A DNA stretch of 64,000 bases, taken from Candidatus Parachristensenella avicola. Its GTDB lineage: Bacteria; Bacillota; Clostridia; Christensenellales; UMGS416. The translations under genes were made by a program, and so were the position numbers. The number at the start of each line of letters is the position of its first letter. The first letter of the stretch is position 1. The notes beneath the pieces are model-generated. The model worked only from the letters and a program-made list of their open reading frames with translations. It was not told the origin of the DNA and ran no database searches. Where the stretch lies: contig CAJFUN010000015.1 of assembly GCA_904420205.1 (NCBI GenBank), forward strand, positions 1 through 64,000, given 5' to 3'. Shown piece by piece: positions 51,955-60,253 of the stretch.

Positions 51955-53550
51955 CTAGGGGAAGACAACCTGCACCGTATCCGCCGCAAGCTGCTCGGGG
52001 CTTAGCCGCCAGGCGTCTGCGATAGGGCTCATCCTTGCCGGACCGATCTGATATTGCCCGCCACCCAGCGGTTCCGGTTCGCCTTCCGGGCACCCTTTAC
52101 CGCCTAAAATAAGCTCGCCGTGCAACATCAACCGGCCCTGGCCGTTATGCCGCCCGGGCAGGGGCTGGCTGCGTAGGGGGATAGGGAAGCCGATCCGATA
52201 CTGACCGCCGGGCGAGGGTGATAAGCGAACGAAGCCTCCCTCTATCTGCGCGGGCGCGCCGTTTACCGTGACCGAGCCGGCCCAGGAAGGTAAAGCCAGG
52301 TCAATGGCGCAGCCTGCCGGGCAGGCGGCCACCGATAGCGAAAGCACGCCCTCATAGGGATATTGGCTGATCAGCGTGAATTCCAGGCTGCCGTCGTCCA
52401 GCCCGGCTCGCCCGCAGCAGGATAAGAGCTGCGTGAAGACGGCACGGTTGCCCTCGGTCATCACGCTGTATTGGGTCATGCGCGCCAGCCCTTCGCCCCC
52501 GCGCATGGTGCAGCACCAGGGTGCTTCGTAGAGGCTTGCGGCCAGATCGCTGGAGGAGCCGTCAGAAGGACCGGGGCAGGAGTCTGTACCGAATCCGCCA
52601 TTCCCCCGCTGACCCCGGAAAAGACCATTGAGGCCGATCATTCGGGCAGTCTCCAGGTATATCGCGCGGCCGGTCAAAGCATAGAGCTGCATGGCCAGCA
52701 TGTAGCTGTCAATCACCGCGCAGGGCTCCGTCCACTGCGGGCGGCCAAACCAGTTATAGTTGGCATAGTGGGCGGTCATGCCTTCGCTGCAGTAAAGGTC
52801 AAAGATCCGCTGGGCCTGCGCTATAAGGCAGCGATCGCCGATATCCATGGCAAAACGGAGCATCCCCCGGCAGCCAGTGAGCGTGGCATGCGTCTGCACC
52901 ATCAGCCCGGTAAAATCCAGCTGGAGATAGCGGCGGATCATGGCCTTGAGCAGCTCGGCAACGGCGGGTTCCTTCAAAAGCCGGTAGGCATGGCTAACGC
53001 CGTCTATGGGGATAAAAGCGCAGCCCGTATCGGTAGAAATATGCCAGCAGCCGCTGCGGGCGGCCACCTTTCCCGCCTCGGCACCGGCGACAACATGGTC
53101 GCGGCTGTCCAGCGGATAGCGGTCGTAGGCGGAAAGGGCGGGCAGAAAGAGCGCCTCTATGATTTGACGAATCATGGACAGCAGCGAGGCGTCTCCCTTC
53201 ATTTCGTAGGCCTCGCATAGGCCGCGCAGCAGCCAACTGTGGCCGGAGAGCTGCTGTTCGTCAAATTCGCCGGGCGGCAGGATCGGGCCTAGGTAGCCTT
53301 TGGCATTGAGCCGGCCGGGTAGCGTCTGCAGGATCTCATCCAGGTAACTGGGCGCTTTGCCGGTAGCGCGGCAGATCAAGCATTGGCCGAGGATGGCGCG
53401 CCCCTCCCAATCGTCGGGCCAGCCGGATTGGTCAGCAGTGAAAATGGCGTCGGGCCGGTATTCCGGTCCTTCAAGGCGGGCGGCGGACAGGGCGCAGCGC
53501 GCGCCCAGCATGCCCAGCGGACGGATATGATCCAAAGACAACGCTTTCAT
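51955..53550 (-). CDS. GH127-like glycoside hydrolase (beta-L-arabinofuranosidase family)
   Basis: A 531-residue cytoplasmic (alpha/alpha)6-barrel protein. Segments typical of GH127/GH146 are LSGHSWLLRGLCEAYEMKGD near residue 95, WTEPCAVIDSYMLAMQLYALTG near 270, and the paired Cys in YEAPWCCTMRGGEGLARM near 340, in the place of the zinc-Cys/nucleophile pair of HypBA1. A beta-sandwich end (about 390-531) follows. The start at 53550 uses TTGGAGG. L-arabinofuranosidase activity is likely by family, but the first Cys motif differs from the classical pattern, so the substrate may differ. Confidence 0.65.
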   Translation of the reverse strand: MKALSLDHIRPLGMLGARCALSAARLEGPEYRPDAIFTADQSGWPDDWEGRAILGQCLICRATGKAPSYLDEILQTLPGRLNAKGYLGPILPPGEFDEQQLSGHSWLLRGLCEAYEMKGDASLLSMIRQIIEALFLPALSAYDRYPLDSRDHVVAGAEAGKVAARSGCWHISTDTGCAFIPIDGVSHAYRLLKEPAVAELLKAMIRRYLQLDFTGLMVQTHATLTGCRGMLRFAMDIGDRCLIAQAQRIFDLYCSEGMTAHYANYNWFGRPQWTEPCAVIDSYMLAMQLYALTGRAIYLETARMIGLNGLFRGQRGNGGFGTDSCPGPSDGSSSDLAASLYEAPWCCTMRGGEGLARMTQYSVMTEGNRAVFTQLLSCCGRAGLDDGSLEFTLISQYPYEGVLSLSVAACPAGCAIDLALPSWAGSVTVNGAPAQIEGGFVRLSPSPGGQYRIGFPIPLRSQPLPGRHNGQGRLMLHGELILGGKGCPEGEPEPLGGGQYQIGPARMSPIADAWRLSPEQLAADTVQVVFP

Positions 53551-53710
53551 GGAAGCCTCCAAATGAAAAAATATTCCCTTTCCAGTATACCATATCCAGG
53601 CGACGTTGATCCGGGAAAGCTTTGGGGTGCCGGTTATTCCTCTTTTCGGATGGAAGCGGATATGTTATACTTTTCTGTAGATATATATCGCATAAGGAGA
53701 GACATGGGTT

Positions 53711-54955
53711 TTGAGCGAAATTCGGGATCTATCGCTGCAAGACAGCGGAAGGAAAAAAATCGACTGGGCGGCGCGGCATATGCCGGTGCTCAATACGCTG
53801 GCCGCCCAGTATGAGCGAGATAAGCCCTTTCAGGGGGTGCGTATTGCATTGTCCATTCATTTGGAGGCCAAGACGGCCCACCTGGTTGAGGTGCTGGCCC
53901 GGGGCGGCGCACAGATGAGCGTGACCGGAAGCAACCCGCTTTCCACGCAGGACGACGTATGCGCCGCGCTGGCGGCCGCGGGGATTGAGGTATTCGCCTG
54001 GCACGGCACTACCGACGAGGAGTATGACCGCCTGCAGCGCCGGTGCTTGGCCATCCATCCCCATCTGGTGGTGGACGATGGAGGCGACCTTGTTCATCTG
54101 CTGACGGGCCCCTGCCGCGAGCTGGCTGACGAGGTCGTTGGCGGATGCGAGGAGACGACCACAGGCGTAATCCGGCTGCGGGGCTTGGAAAGCCAAGGAA
54201 GGCTCCCCTTTCCTATGATGGCGGTGAACGATGCGCGCTGTAAAAACCATTTTGACAACCCCTATGGTACCGGGCAATCGGTTTTTGACGCCATTATGCG
54301 CAATACAAACCTGCAGATTGCCGGCAAGCAGGTGGTGGTAGCCGGTTATGGCCATGTAGGCCGCGGCGTCGCTAAGATAGCCCAGGGACTGGGCGCGCGG
54401 GTGATCGTCTGTGAGGTGGATCCTGTGAAAGCGCTGGAGGCAGTAATGGACGGCATGACGGCCCTGCCCATGGATGAGGCTGCCGCCCGGGGGGATCTAT
54501 TTATTACCGTAACAGGGTGCCGGGACGTGATCTGCGCCCGCCATTTTGCCCGGATGAAAGACGGCGCGATCTTGGCGAACGCAGGGCATTTCGATGTGGA
54601 GGTGGATGCGGCCGCCCTGCGTGCGATGGCGAAAGAGGCTTGCGAGGCGAGGCCTAACGTCATGGGCTATACCTTGGAGGACGGCAAAACGCTGTATCTG
54701 ATGTGCGAGGGGCGGCTGGTCAATCTGGCGGGGGGCGATGGGCACCCCATGGAGATTATGGATATGAGCTTTGCCCTGCAGGCGCTCAGCGCGCTATATA
54801 TGCTGGAAAACGGCAGGACAATGGAAAAACGCGTTTATCTGCTGCCAAAGGAATTGGATGACTCGGTGGCGAAGATGCGCCTGGCGGCGGAAGGCTTCGG
54901 CATTGATACGTTGACTCCTATTCAGGCGCGCTATCTGCAGGGATTGGAGGAATAA
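53711..54955 (+). CDS. ahcY: Adenosylhomocysteinase family (SAH or S-inosylhomocysteine hydrolase)
   Basis: A 414-residue NAD-dependent enzyme cleaving S-adenosylhomocysteine to homocysteine and adenosine. IALSIHLEAKTAHLVEVL and NPLSTQDDVCAAL are the substrate motifs, VNDARCKNHFDNPYGTGQS follows, and NAD binds GYGHVGRGVAKIAQGLGA near residue 215. It lacks the C-terminal Lys-Tyr extension of the long type and is of the shorter archaeal/Thermotoga-like form. TTG start, AAGGAG 10 bases upstream. The stop is directly followed by the ATG of a deaminase for SAH/MTA, suggesting a joint pathway. Confidence 0.92.
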   Translation: MSEIRDLSLQDSGRKKIDWAARHMPVLNTLAAQYERDKPFQGVRIALSIHLEAKTAHLVEVLARGGAQMSVTGSNPLSTQDDVCAALAAAGIEVFAWHGTTDEEYDRLQRRCLAIHPHLVVDDGGDLVHLLTGPCRELADEVVGGCEETTTGVIRLRGLESQGRLPFPMMAVNDARCKNHFDNPYGTGQSVFDAIMRNTNLQIAGKQVVVAGYGHVGRGVAKIAQGLGARVIVCEVDPVKALEAVMDGMTALPMDEAAARGDLFITVTGCRDVICARHFARMKDGAILANAGHFDVEVDAAALRAMAKEACEARPNVMGYTLEDGKTLYLMCEGRLVNLAGGDGHPMEIMDMSFALQALSALYMLENGRTMEKRVYLLPKELDDSVAKMRLAAEGFGIDTLTPIQARYLQGLEE

Positions 54956-56257
54956 ATGCAAATTCTATTTAAGCATGCGATGGTGCTGACCATGGAAACC
55001 GATGCGATCCTGCGGGACGCGTTGGTTGCGGTGGATGGCGATAAGCTGGCTTATGTGGGACCTGAGCAGATGGAGTGGATGGATCGCTCCTATGACCGGA
55101 TCATCGATGCTTCCGGCTGCCTGATTATGCCCGGCCTGATCAATACCCATACCCATCTGGCGATGACGCTGCTCAGGGGCTATGGCGGCGGCCTGCCGCT
55201 GAAGGCCTGGCTGGAGGACAAGATCTGGCCGGTGGAAGATCGCTTTCAGCAGGAGGATTACTATATCGGCACGCAAATGGCCGTGGCCGAGATGCTTTTA
55301 ACGGGCACCACTTGCTTTCTCGATATGTATATGGGCATGGAGCAGACCGCCCAGGTGTTAAAGGAAACGGGAATGCGCGGCGTACTCAGCCGGGGGATGA
55401 CGGCCGCCACGGTCAAGGAGCTGGAACCCAAGCTGGCTGAGAATGTTAAGCTTTTTGAGGACTGGCATGGCAAAGAGAACGGGCGTATCCAGGTGTTTTT
55501 GGGGCCACACGGCGAGTATACCAATACTGCGGACACATTGCGCGCCTGCGCCGACGCAGCCCGGCAGCTGGGATGCGGCATCCATATCCACGTGGCGGAA
55601 ACGGCGGGCGAACGGGCTGGATGCCTGGAGCGCCACGGCGTCTCCCCGGTGCGCTTGCTGGAGCGGGTAGGGGCCTTGGACGGACGGGCGGTGGCAGCCC
55701 ATTGCGTCCATGTGGATGAGACAGATATTGAAATTCTGGCCGAGCGCGGAGTGGGCGTAGCCCATAACCCCTCCAGCAACATGAAGCTGGCCAGTGGATT
55801 CGCCCCGGTCAGCGAGATGCTGGCCAAGGGTGTTCGAGTAGGCTTGGGCACCGACGGCACAGCCTCCAATGACCGGCTGGATATGCTGCGGGAGGCCAAT
55901 CTGGCCAGCTTGCTGGCCAAGGGATATACTGGGGATCCTACGCTGCTGAATGCCTATGAGACGCTGCGCATGGCCACGCTGGGCGGGGCCGAGGCGCTTG
56001 GCCTGGAAGATCGCATCGGATCCCTGGCAGCGGGAAAGCAGGCGGACTTGGTGATGCTGGATGTAACCGGCCCCGGCTATCAGCCGCAGCATGAATTATT
56101 GAACCATCTGGTATATAGCTCCGATAGCCGGGATATCCGGATGACCATGGTGGACGGCGCGGTACTGATGGAAAGAGGCAGGCTGACGACGCTGGATATG
56201 GATGAAGTGAGACGCCGCTTTACGGACCGTGCCCACCGTCTGTTTGGCGGGGTATGA
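54956..56257 (+). CDS. mtaD: 5-Methylthioadenosine/S-adenosylhomocysteine deaminase
   Basis: A 433-residue amidohydrolase converting adenosine moieties to inosine. Metal-binding NTHTHLAMTLLRG (about residues 63-75), IHIHVAETAGE near 203, AAHCVHVDE near 233 with the remaining His, and GTDGTASNDRLDML near 300 with the metal Asp match the MtaD/SsnA/atz family. It starts on the base after the ahcY stop codon. With AhcY it could run SAH to S-inosylhomocysteine and on to homocysteine and inosine. Confidence 0.88.
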   Translation: MQILFKHAMVLTMETDAILRDALVAVDGDKLAYVGPEQMEWMDRSYDRIIDASGCLIMPGLINTHTHLAMTLLRGYGGGLPLKAWLEDKIWPVEDRFQQEDYYIGTQMAVAEMLLTGTTCFLDMYMGMEQTAQVLKETGMRGVLSRGMTAATVKELEPKLAENVKLFEDWHGKENGRIQVFLGPHGEYTNTADTLRACADAARQLGCGIHIHVAETAGERAGCLERHGVSPVRLLERVGALDGRAVAAHCVHVDETDIEILAERGVGVAHNPSSNMKLASGFAPVSEMLAKGVRVGLGTDGTASNDRLDMLREANLASLLAKGYTGDPTLLNAYETLRMATLGGAEALGLEDRIGSLAAGKQADLVMLDVTGPGYQPQHELLNHLVYSSDSRDIRMTMVDGAVLMERGRLTTLDMDEVRRRFTDRAHRLFGGV

Positions 56258-56286
56258 GCGGTAGACGCGCGGAAGGGAGAGGTCCC

Positions 56287-58104
56287 ATGAAAAGGCGATG
56301 GATCCAGGCGGGCGTTTTCCTGCTGGTGCTGATGCTGGCTGCCTGCTCCGGCAGAGCAGGCGTAGTGGCCGGCCAGGGCGACGGTGAGCCGCGCGGCGAG
56401 GATAAAGGGTTTTATACTGAAGGGCAGTCGGTGACGGGCGGCCAACCAGCTGAAGGCGCGAACCTTAAAGACATTAGCGTATGGCGGCAGGGCGATGATA
56501 CGGTGGTCACGCTTTCCTTCCGAAGCGGCAGCGACGAAGCCGGGACGGAGGAGCGGACCCTGCCGTCCGCCCCGGTCTATACGCTGCGGGCGCTGGATGG
56601 AGCGACTCGCTTTGCATTGTCGCTGGAAGGTGTGGAATACTGGGACTTTGCCCTGTATGAAGAAGAGCTTGCCGATACGGCGCTGCTGGGCCTCTTTCAT
56701 CACAGCGCTTTCGGCCCCAATAACGGCGCGGTTTATTTCAATATGAGCCAGCCTTGTGATTTCCGTACCGAGCAATCCGGCAACCAGCTGACCTGCTACT
56801 TTCGACCTCGCCAGCCGCGGCAGGAGAACCTATGGTATATTACCGTCAATGGCTACGACCTCTATCCGGGTAATGAAAACTTGGATCTGCTGCAAGAGCT
56901 AACCCTGTATCCTACCCTGTGCAGCGATCTGACTTCGGTGATCCTGCTGTCCAAAGGCTTTGAAGACAAGAACCAGGCCCAGCAGTTCCTGGCACAGCAT
57001 GAGCAGACCATCAGCCGCTTGCTGCCCGGGCGGGTACCGGCCCTGGTGGAGCTGACCGGAGATGCACTGCCGGAAAACGACGAACAAACTCAGCTGCTTA
57101 ATCTGATGGATACGCCGGTGGGCGCTCTAGACGGCGAAATCTGCGAGGCTGAGCTGATGCAGGCCAACGGCCGCTTTTTGTGCTGGGCGCCCGATGGAGC
57201 ATCCTATATCTACACCCGAACAAGCTATGAAGTCTCCGAGGGCGGGATGGTCGGTTACGAGCAGCTTTGGCGCCATGGCCAGACGGATGAGCCCGTGCTG
57301 GAGGGACATGAATTTGTCAGCATCTTGAGCGCGGAGTATTCCTCCGACGGCCGGTATCTAGCTGTGCTGGAGCAGAATGAGCAGCTTTATCGAAATTTGG
57401 AAATCATAGATATGAACACGGGCCTGACCTATCTACCTACGGAGCTGGGCTTTGGCAATGATACGCCGGCCTTTGTGTAGGATGAAGCGCAGCCCATCCT
57501 GTATGCCATCAGCGGAGAGGGCGAGGGCCTTCGGTTTATGCGTTATGATCTGACGACTGCCGGCTCGCCGGAATCGCAAATGCTGCATGAGCCCGTAGCC
57601 TTTGAATCAGCGCTGGATGAAGCCGGCGGCAGACTGTATTTCATTCAATGGTCCCAGCAGTTGGATCGCGGGCAGCTGTGCAGCATGCCGGTGGACGGCG
57701 GTGCGATCCGTACCCATACCTCGGCTGACGCTTTCCTGCTTTCGCCTAATAAGCAATATGGCGCCGTTTCCGGCGAAAACGAGCGGGGGTCCTATCTGAA
57801 TCTGGCCAATTTATCCACCGGCCAGGTATTTCCGGTGAACCAAGGATCCATCGTGGTGGATATGCAGTGGGACGCGGCAGGGGATCGGTTGTACTACAGC
57901 GTCTATAACGCTGAAGCGGACAATGAAGATCAGCCTCTGTCATTATATGTCTATGACGTAGCGACCGGCGCCAATGAGAAACTGATGGATATGGTGGCGG
58001 GCAGCCTTTACCCGGCAAATGCAAGCCGCGGCGTGGTGCTGGTTTATCTTTTTACGCAGGTCAATCAAGCGATTCCCATGAGCTACTGGCTGCCGCTGGA
58101 TTAA
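56287..58104 (+). pseudogene. Beta-propeller lipoprotein gene interrupted by an in-frame TAG
   Basis: One continuous frame of 606 codons including the final stop, broken by TAG at 57478-57480 between ...NDTPAFV and DEAQPILY.... A lipoprotein signal (lipobox MLAAC, about residue 20), an N-terminal AMIN-like beta domain and a C-terminal beta-propeller-like part (SPNKQYGAVSGENERG, RLYYSVYN) are visible. The same frame continues without any shift for 208 codons with normal composition. TAG fits a TGG to TAG change, because Trp before Asp-Glu suits a propeller blade. TAG is used as an ordinary stop elsewhere here (uvrB), so recoding is unlikely. The first half might still make a truncated lipoprotein. 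GGAAGGGAGAGG precedes the ATG; the gene follows mtaD after 29 bases. Confidence 0.85.
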
Positions 58105-58120
58105 AGCGGCGCGTTCATAA

Positions 58121-58159
58121 AAAGTTCAGGATCTTCAGGTAAGATCGCTGAACTTTTTT
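58121..58159 (+). terminator. Terminator before the ctsR operon
   Basis: AAAGTTCAG-GATCTT pairs with AAGATC-CTGAACTTT over a 5-base loop with a one-base bulge, followed by TTTC. Confidence 0.85.
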
Positions 58160-58160
58160 C

Positions 58161-58211
58161 TTGCAATCCCTGGAAGATGTGCTATAATAATGATAGTCAA
58201 AGAAAGTCAAA
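58161..58211 (+). promoter_or_regulatory. ctsR promoter with CtsR operator
   Basis: TTGCAA, a 16-bp spacer and TATAAT (58183-58188) form the promoter. The direct heptamer repeat AGTCAAA-GAA-AGTCAAA (58195-58211) fully matches the CtsR box RGTCAAANANRGTCAAA and lies across the transcription start, so the operon represses itself. Confidence 0.92.
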
Positions 58212-58235
58212 GACAGAAAAGGTCAGGTGAGTCAA

Positions 58236-58733
58236 ATGTCCATATTGAGCGACAGCATCGAAAAGTTCATTAAGGCGCTGATGCTGGAAGAGGATGACAA
58301 CCAAGTGGAGGTGCGCCGCAATGAGCTGGCCGAATACTTCCACTGTGCGCCCTCGCAGATCAATTATGTGCTGACTACCCGATTTTCGCCGGACCGCGGC
58401 TATTACACGCAGAGCCGCCGGGGCGGCGGCGGATATATCCGTATTATCCGGGTGGTTCATGATAATGATAAAAGCTATATGCTCCACCTGATGAACCAGC
58501 GCATCGGCGAGGAAATATCCGAGTCCACGGCGCTTGATATCATCCGGCACATGGCGGAGGATGAAATGCTTTCTTCCCGCGAGGCTGCCTTGATGAGCGC
58601 TGCCCTGCGGGATAAAGCGATTCAGATTCCGCTGCAGAATAAAGATAGGATCCGAGCGGCGCTGCTTCGTGAAATGATTACCGCGCTAATTGCCCAGGGC
58701 GTACAAGGAGGGAATCAAAATGGCAATGTGTGA
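58236..58733 (+). CDS. ctsR: CtsR, repressor of class III heat-shock genes
   Basis: A 165-residue winged-helix repressor of clp genes. ILSDSIEKFIKALM at the N-terminus, NELAEYFHCAPSQINYVLTTRF as the helix-turn-helix, and RGGGGYIRIIRV as the glycine-rich wing that senses heat. The C-terminal part (ISESTALDIIRHMAEDEMLS) is the McsB-contact dimer domain. ATG 58236 is preferred over GTG 58227 by homology of length. It overlaps mcsA by 14 bases. Confidence 0.96.
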   Translation: MSILSDSIEKFIKALMLEEDDNQVEVRRNELAEYFHCAPSQINYVLTTRFSPDRGYYTQSRRGGGGYIRIIRVVHDNDKSYMLHLMNQRIGEEISESTALDIIRHMAEDEMLSSREAALMSAALRDKAIQIPLQNKDRIRAALLREMITALIAQGVQGGNQNGNV

Positions 58734-59235
58734 TAAATGCAAAAAGAATCCGGCTACCGTGCAGGTAACGCAGACGGTTAACGGACATAAAACGCAGCTG
58801 ATGCTCTGCGCCGACTGCGCCCGGGAGGAGGGCATGTTTGTGAATCCCTTTATGCCCTTCGCGCAGATGATGGCCGGCATGATGGGCGAATCGGTGCGTC
58901 CGCAGCGGGGAAGCTCCGGCGGGCTGACCTGCAGCCAATGCGGGTATGACTTTTCCCGCTTTAAGGAAACCGGGCTGCTTGGGTGCCCCCAATGTTATCA
59001 TGACTTCAGGGAATACCTTAATCCCATGATCCGGCGGATCCAGGGTGGGCTGAATCACCTGGGGCAGCGTCCGGGCAAAAACCCGGAAAGCCCGGAGGAC
59101 AGCCGCCTGAGCGAACTGCAGCGGCAGCTTGCCCAGGCGATTGACCAGGAGGAATATGAAAAGGCAGCGGGGATCCGCGATGAGATCCGCGCGCTGAAGG
59201 GAAAGGGTGAGCGGCATGACGACACTGTGGAATAA
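58720..59235 (+). CDS. mcsA: McsA, zinc-finger activator of the McsB kinase
   Basis: A 171-residue protein with two zinc-finger pairs (CDKCKKNPA...CADCA near residues 3-33 and CSQCGYDF...CPQCYHDF near 72-97) and a C-terminal UVR motif (LAQAIDQEEYEKAAGIRDEIRAL in parts). McsA stimulates McsB and modulates CtsR. AAGGAGGG precedes ATG 58720. Its end overlaps mcsB by 20 bases. Confidence 0.95.
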   Translation: MAMCDKCKKNPATVQVTQTVNGHKTQLMLCADCAREEGMFVNPFMPFAQMMAGMMGESVRPQRGSSGGLTCSQCGYDFSRFKETGLLGCPQCYHDFREYLNPMIRRIQGGLNHLGQRPGKNPESPEDSRLSELQRQLAQAIDQEEYEKAAGIRDEIRALKGKGERHDDTVE

Positions 59236-60229
59236 ATGCGGACCCCAGGGAGATGTGGTCATCTCCAGCCGCACCAGGCTGGCCCGCAATTATGAGGGAT
59301 ATGCTTTTGCCCCCCGACTGAAGGAGAGCGAAGCTTATGACCTGATGAAAATGACCCTGGACGCCTTTGTCGAGGGCGGGCAGGATTTCCGCTATTTGGA
59401 GATGCGGGCTTTGTCGGATCGGGAGCGCGGCGTGCTGATGGAACGGCATCTTATCAGTCCGGAGCTTGTAAGCAATCAATCGGCCGCGGTATTGCTTTCG
59501 GCCGATGAAACCCGCTCGATCATGATGAATGAAGAGGATCACCTGCGTATCCAGTGTATCCTGCCGGGCTTGCAGCTGCGGGAGAGTTATAAGTCCGCCA
59601 GCCAGATGGCCCGCACCATCGAGGCAAAGCATGCCTTTGCCTTTGACGACCGGTTAGGTTATCTGACCTGCTGCCCCACAAATGTGGGTACGGGTATGCG
59701 CGCCTCGGTCATGGTCCGGCTGCCCGCGCTGACCCTTTCCGGCCAGATTAAGGGGATTTTGGATTCCATCGGCAAGATGGGCTTGACCGTCCGGGGCATC
59801 TACGGCGAGGGTTCGGAAGCGCTGGGTTGCATATATCAGATTTCCAACCAGGTAACCTTGGGATCCAGTGAGGAGGATATTCTCCAGGCGGTGGATTCGG
59901 TGGTGCAGCAGATTGTGGAAAAAGAGCGCGAGGCGCGCGTAGCTTGGCAGGTACAGCCGCCGCTGAACCTAAAAGACCGGCTCATGCGTTCCTACGGCGT
60001 GCTGCGGTATGCTTGCCAATACAGTTTCCAGGAATTTATGAAACTGCTTAGCGACGTATGGCTGGCGGCCGATCTGGGGTGGATCTCGATCCCCCGGGAG
60101 AAGCTCCTGGAGGCCATGATCGAGTCGCAGCCCTCCAGCCTGCAGGCCAGGGCGAATCAGAATATGTCCCCAGAGGAACGGGATCTGTATCGGGCCCGGG
60201 CCATGCAGGAAATACTAACGAACGATTGA
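59216..60229 (+). CDS. mcsB: McsB, protein arginine kinase
   Basis: A 337-residue phosphagen-kinase-like enzyme that phosphorylates arginines on CtsR and on misfolded proteins to mark them for ClpCP. VVISSRTRLARNYEG is the N-terminal nucleotide motif. The catalytic Cys is in LTCCPTNVGTGMRASVMV near residue 165, and GIYGEGSEALGCIYQISNQ near 200 is the arginine-binding loop. ATG 59216 has AAAGGG 8 bases upstream; GTG 59207 is the alternative. The next gene, clpC, starts 24 bases downstream. Confidence 0.95.
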   Translation: MTTLWNKCGPQGDVVISSRTRLARNYEGYAFAPRLKESEAYDLMKMTLDAFVEGGQDFRYLEMRALSDRERGVLMERHLISPELVSNQSAAVLLSADETRSIMMNEEDHLRIQCILPGLQLRESYKSASQMARTIEAKHAFAFDDRLGYLTCCPTNVGTGMRASVMVRLPALTLSGQIKGILDSIGKMGLTVRGIYGEGSEALGCIYQISNQVTLGSSEEDILQAVDSVVQQIVEKEREARVAWQVQPPLNLKDRLMRSYGVLRYACQYSFQEFMKLLSDVWLAADLGWISIPREKLLEAMIESQPSSLQARANQNMSPEERDLYRARAMQEILTND

Positions 60230-60253
60230 TTGCGCTGAAAAGGAGCGATGCAT

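Noticed and set aside
57478..57480. Recoded TAG (pyrrolysine or Trp)
   Set aside because: TAG ends other genes here, and no pyl gene or suppressor tRNA is in the window; a nonsense change is simpler.
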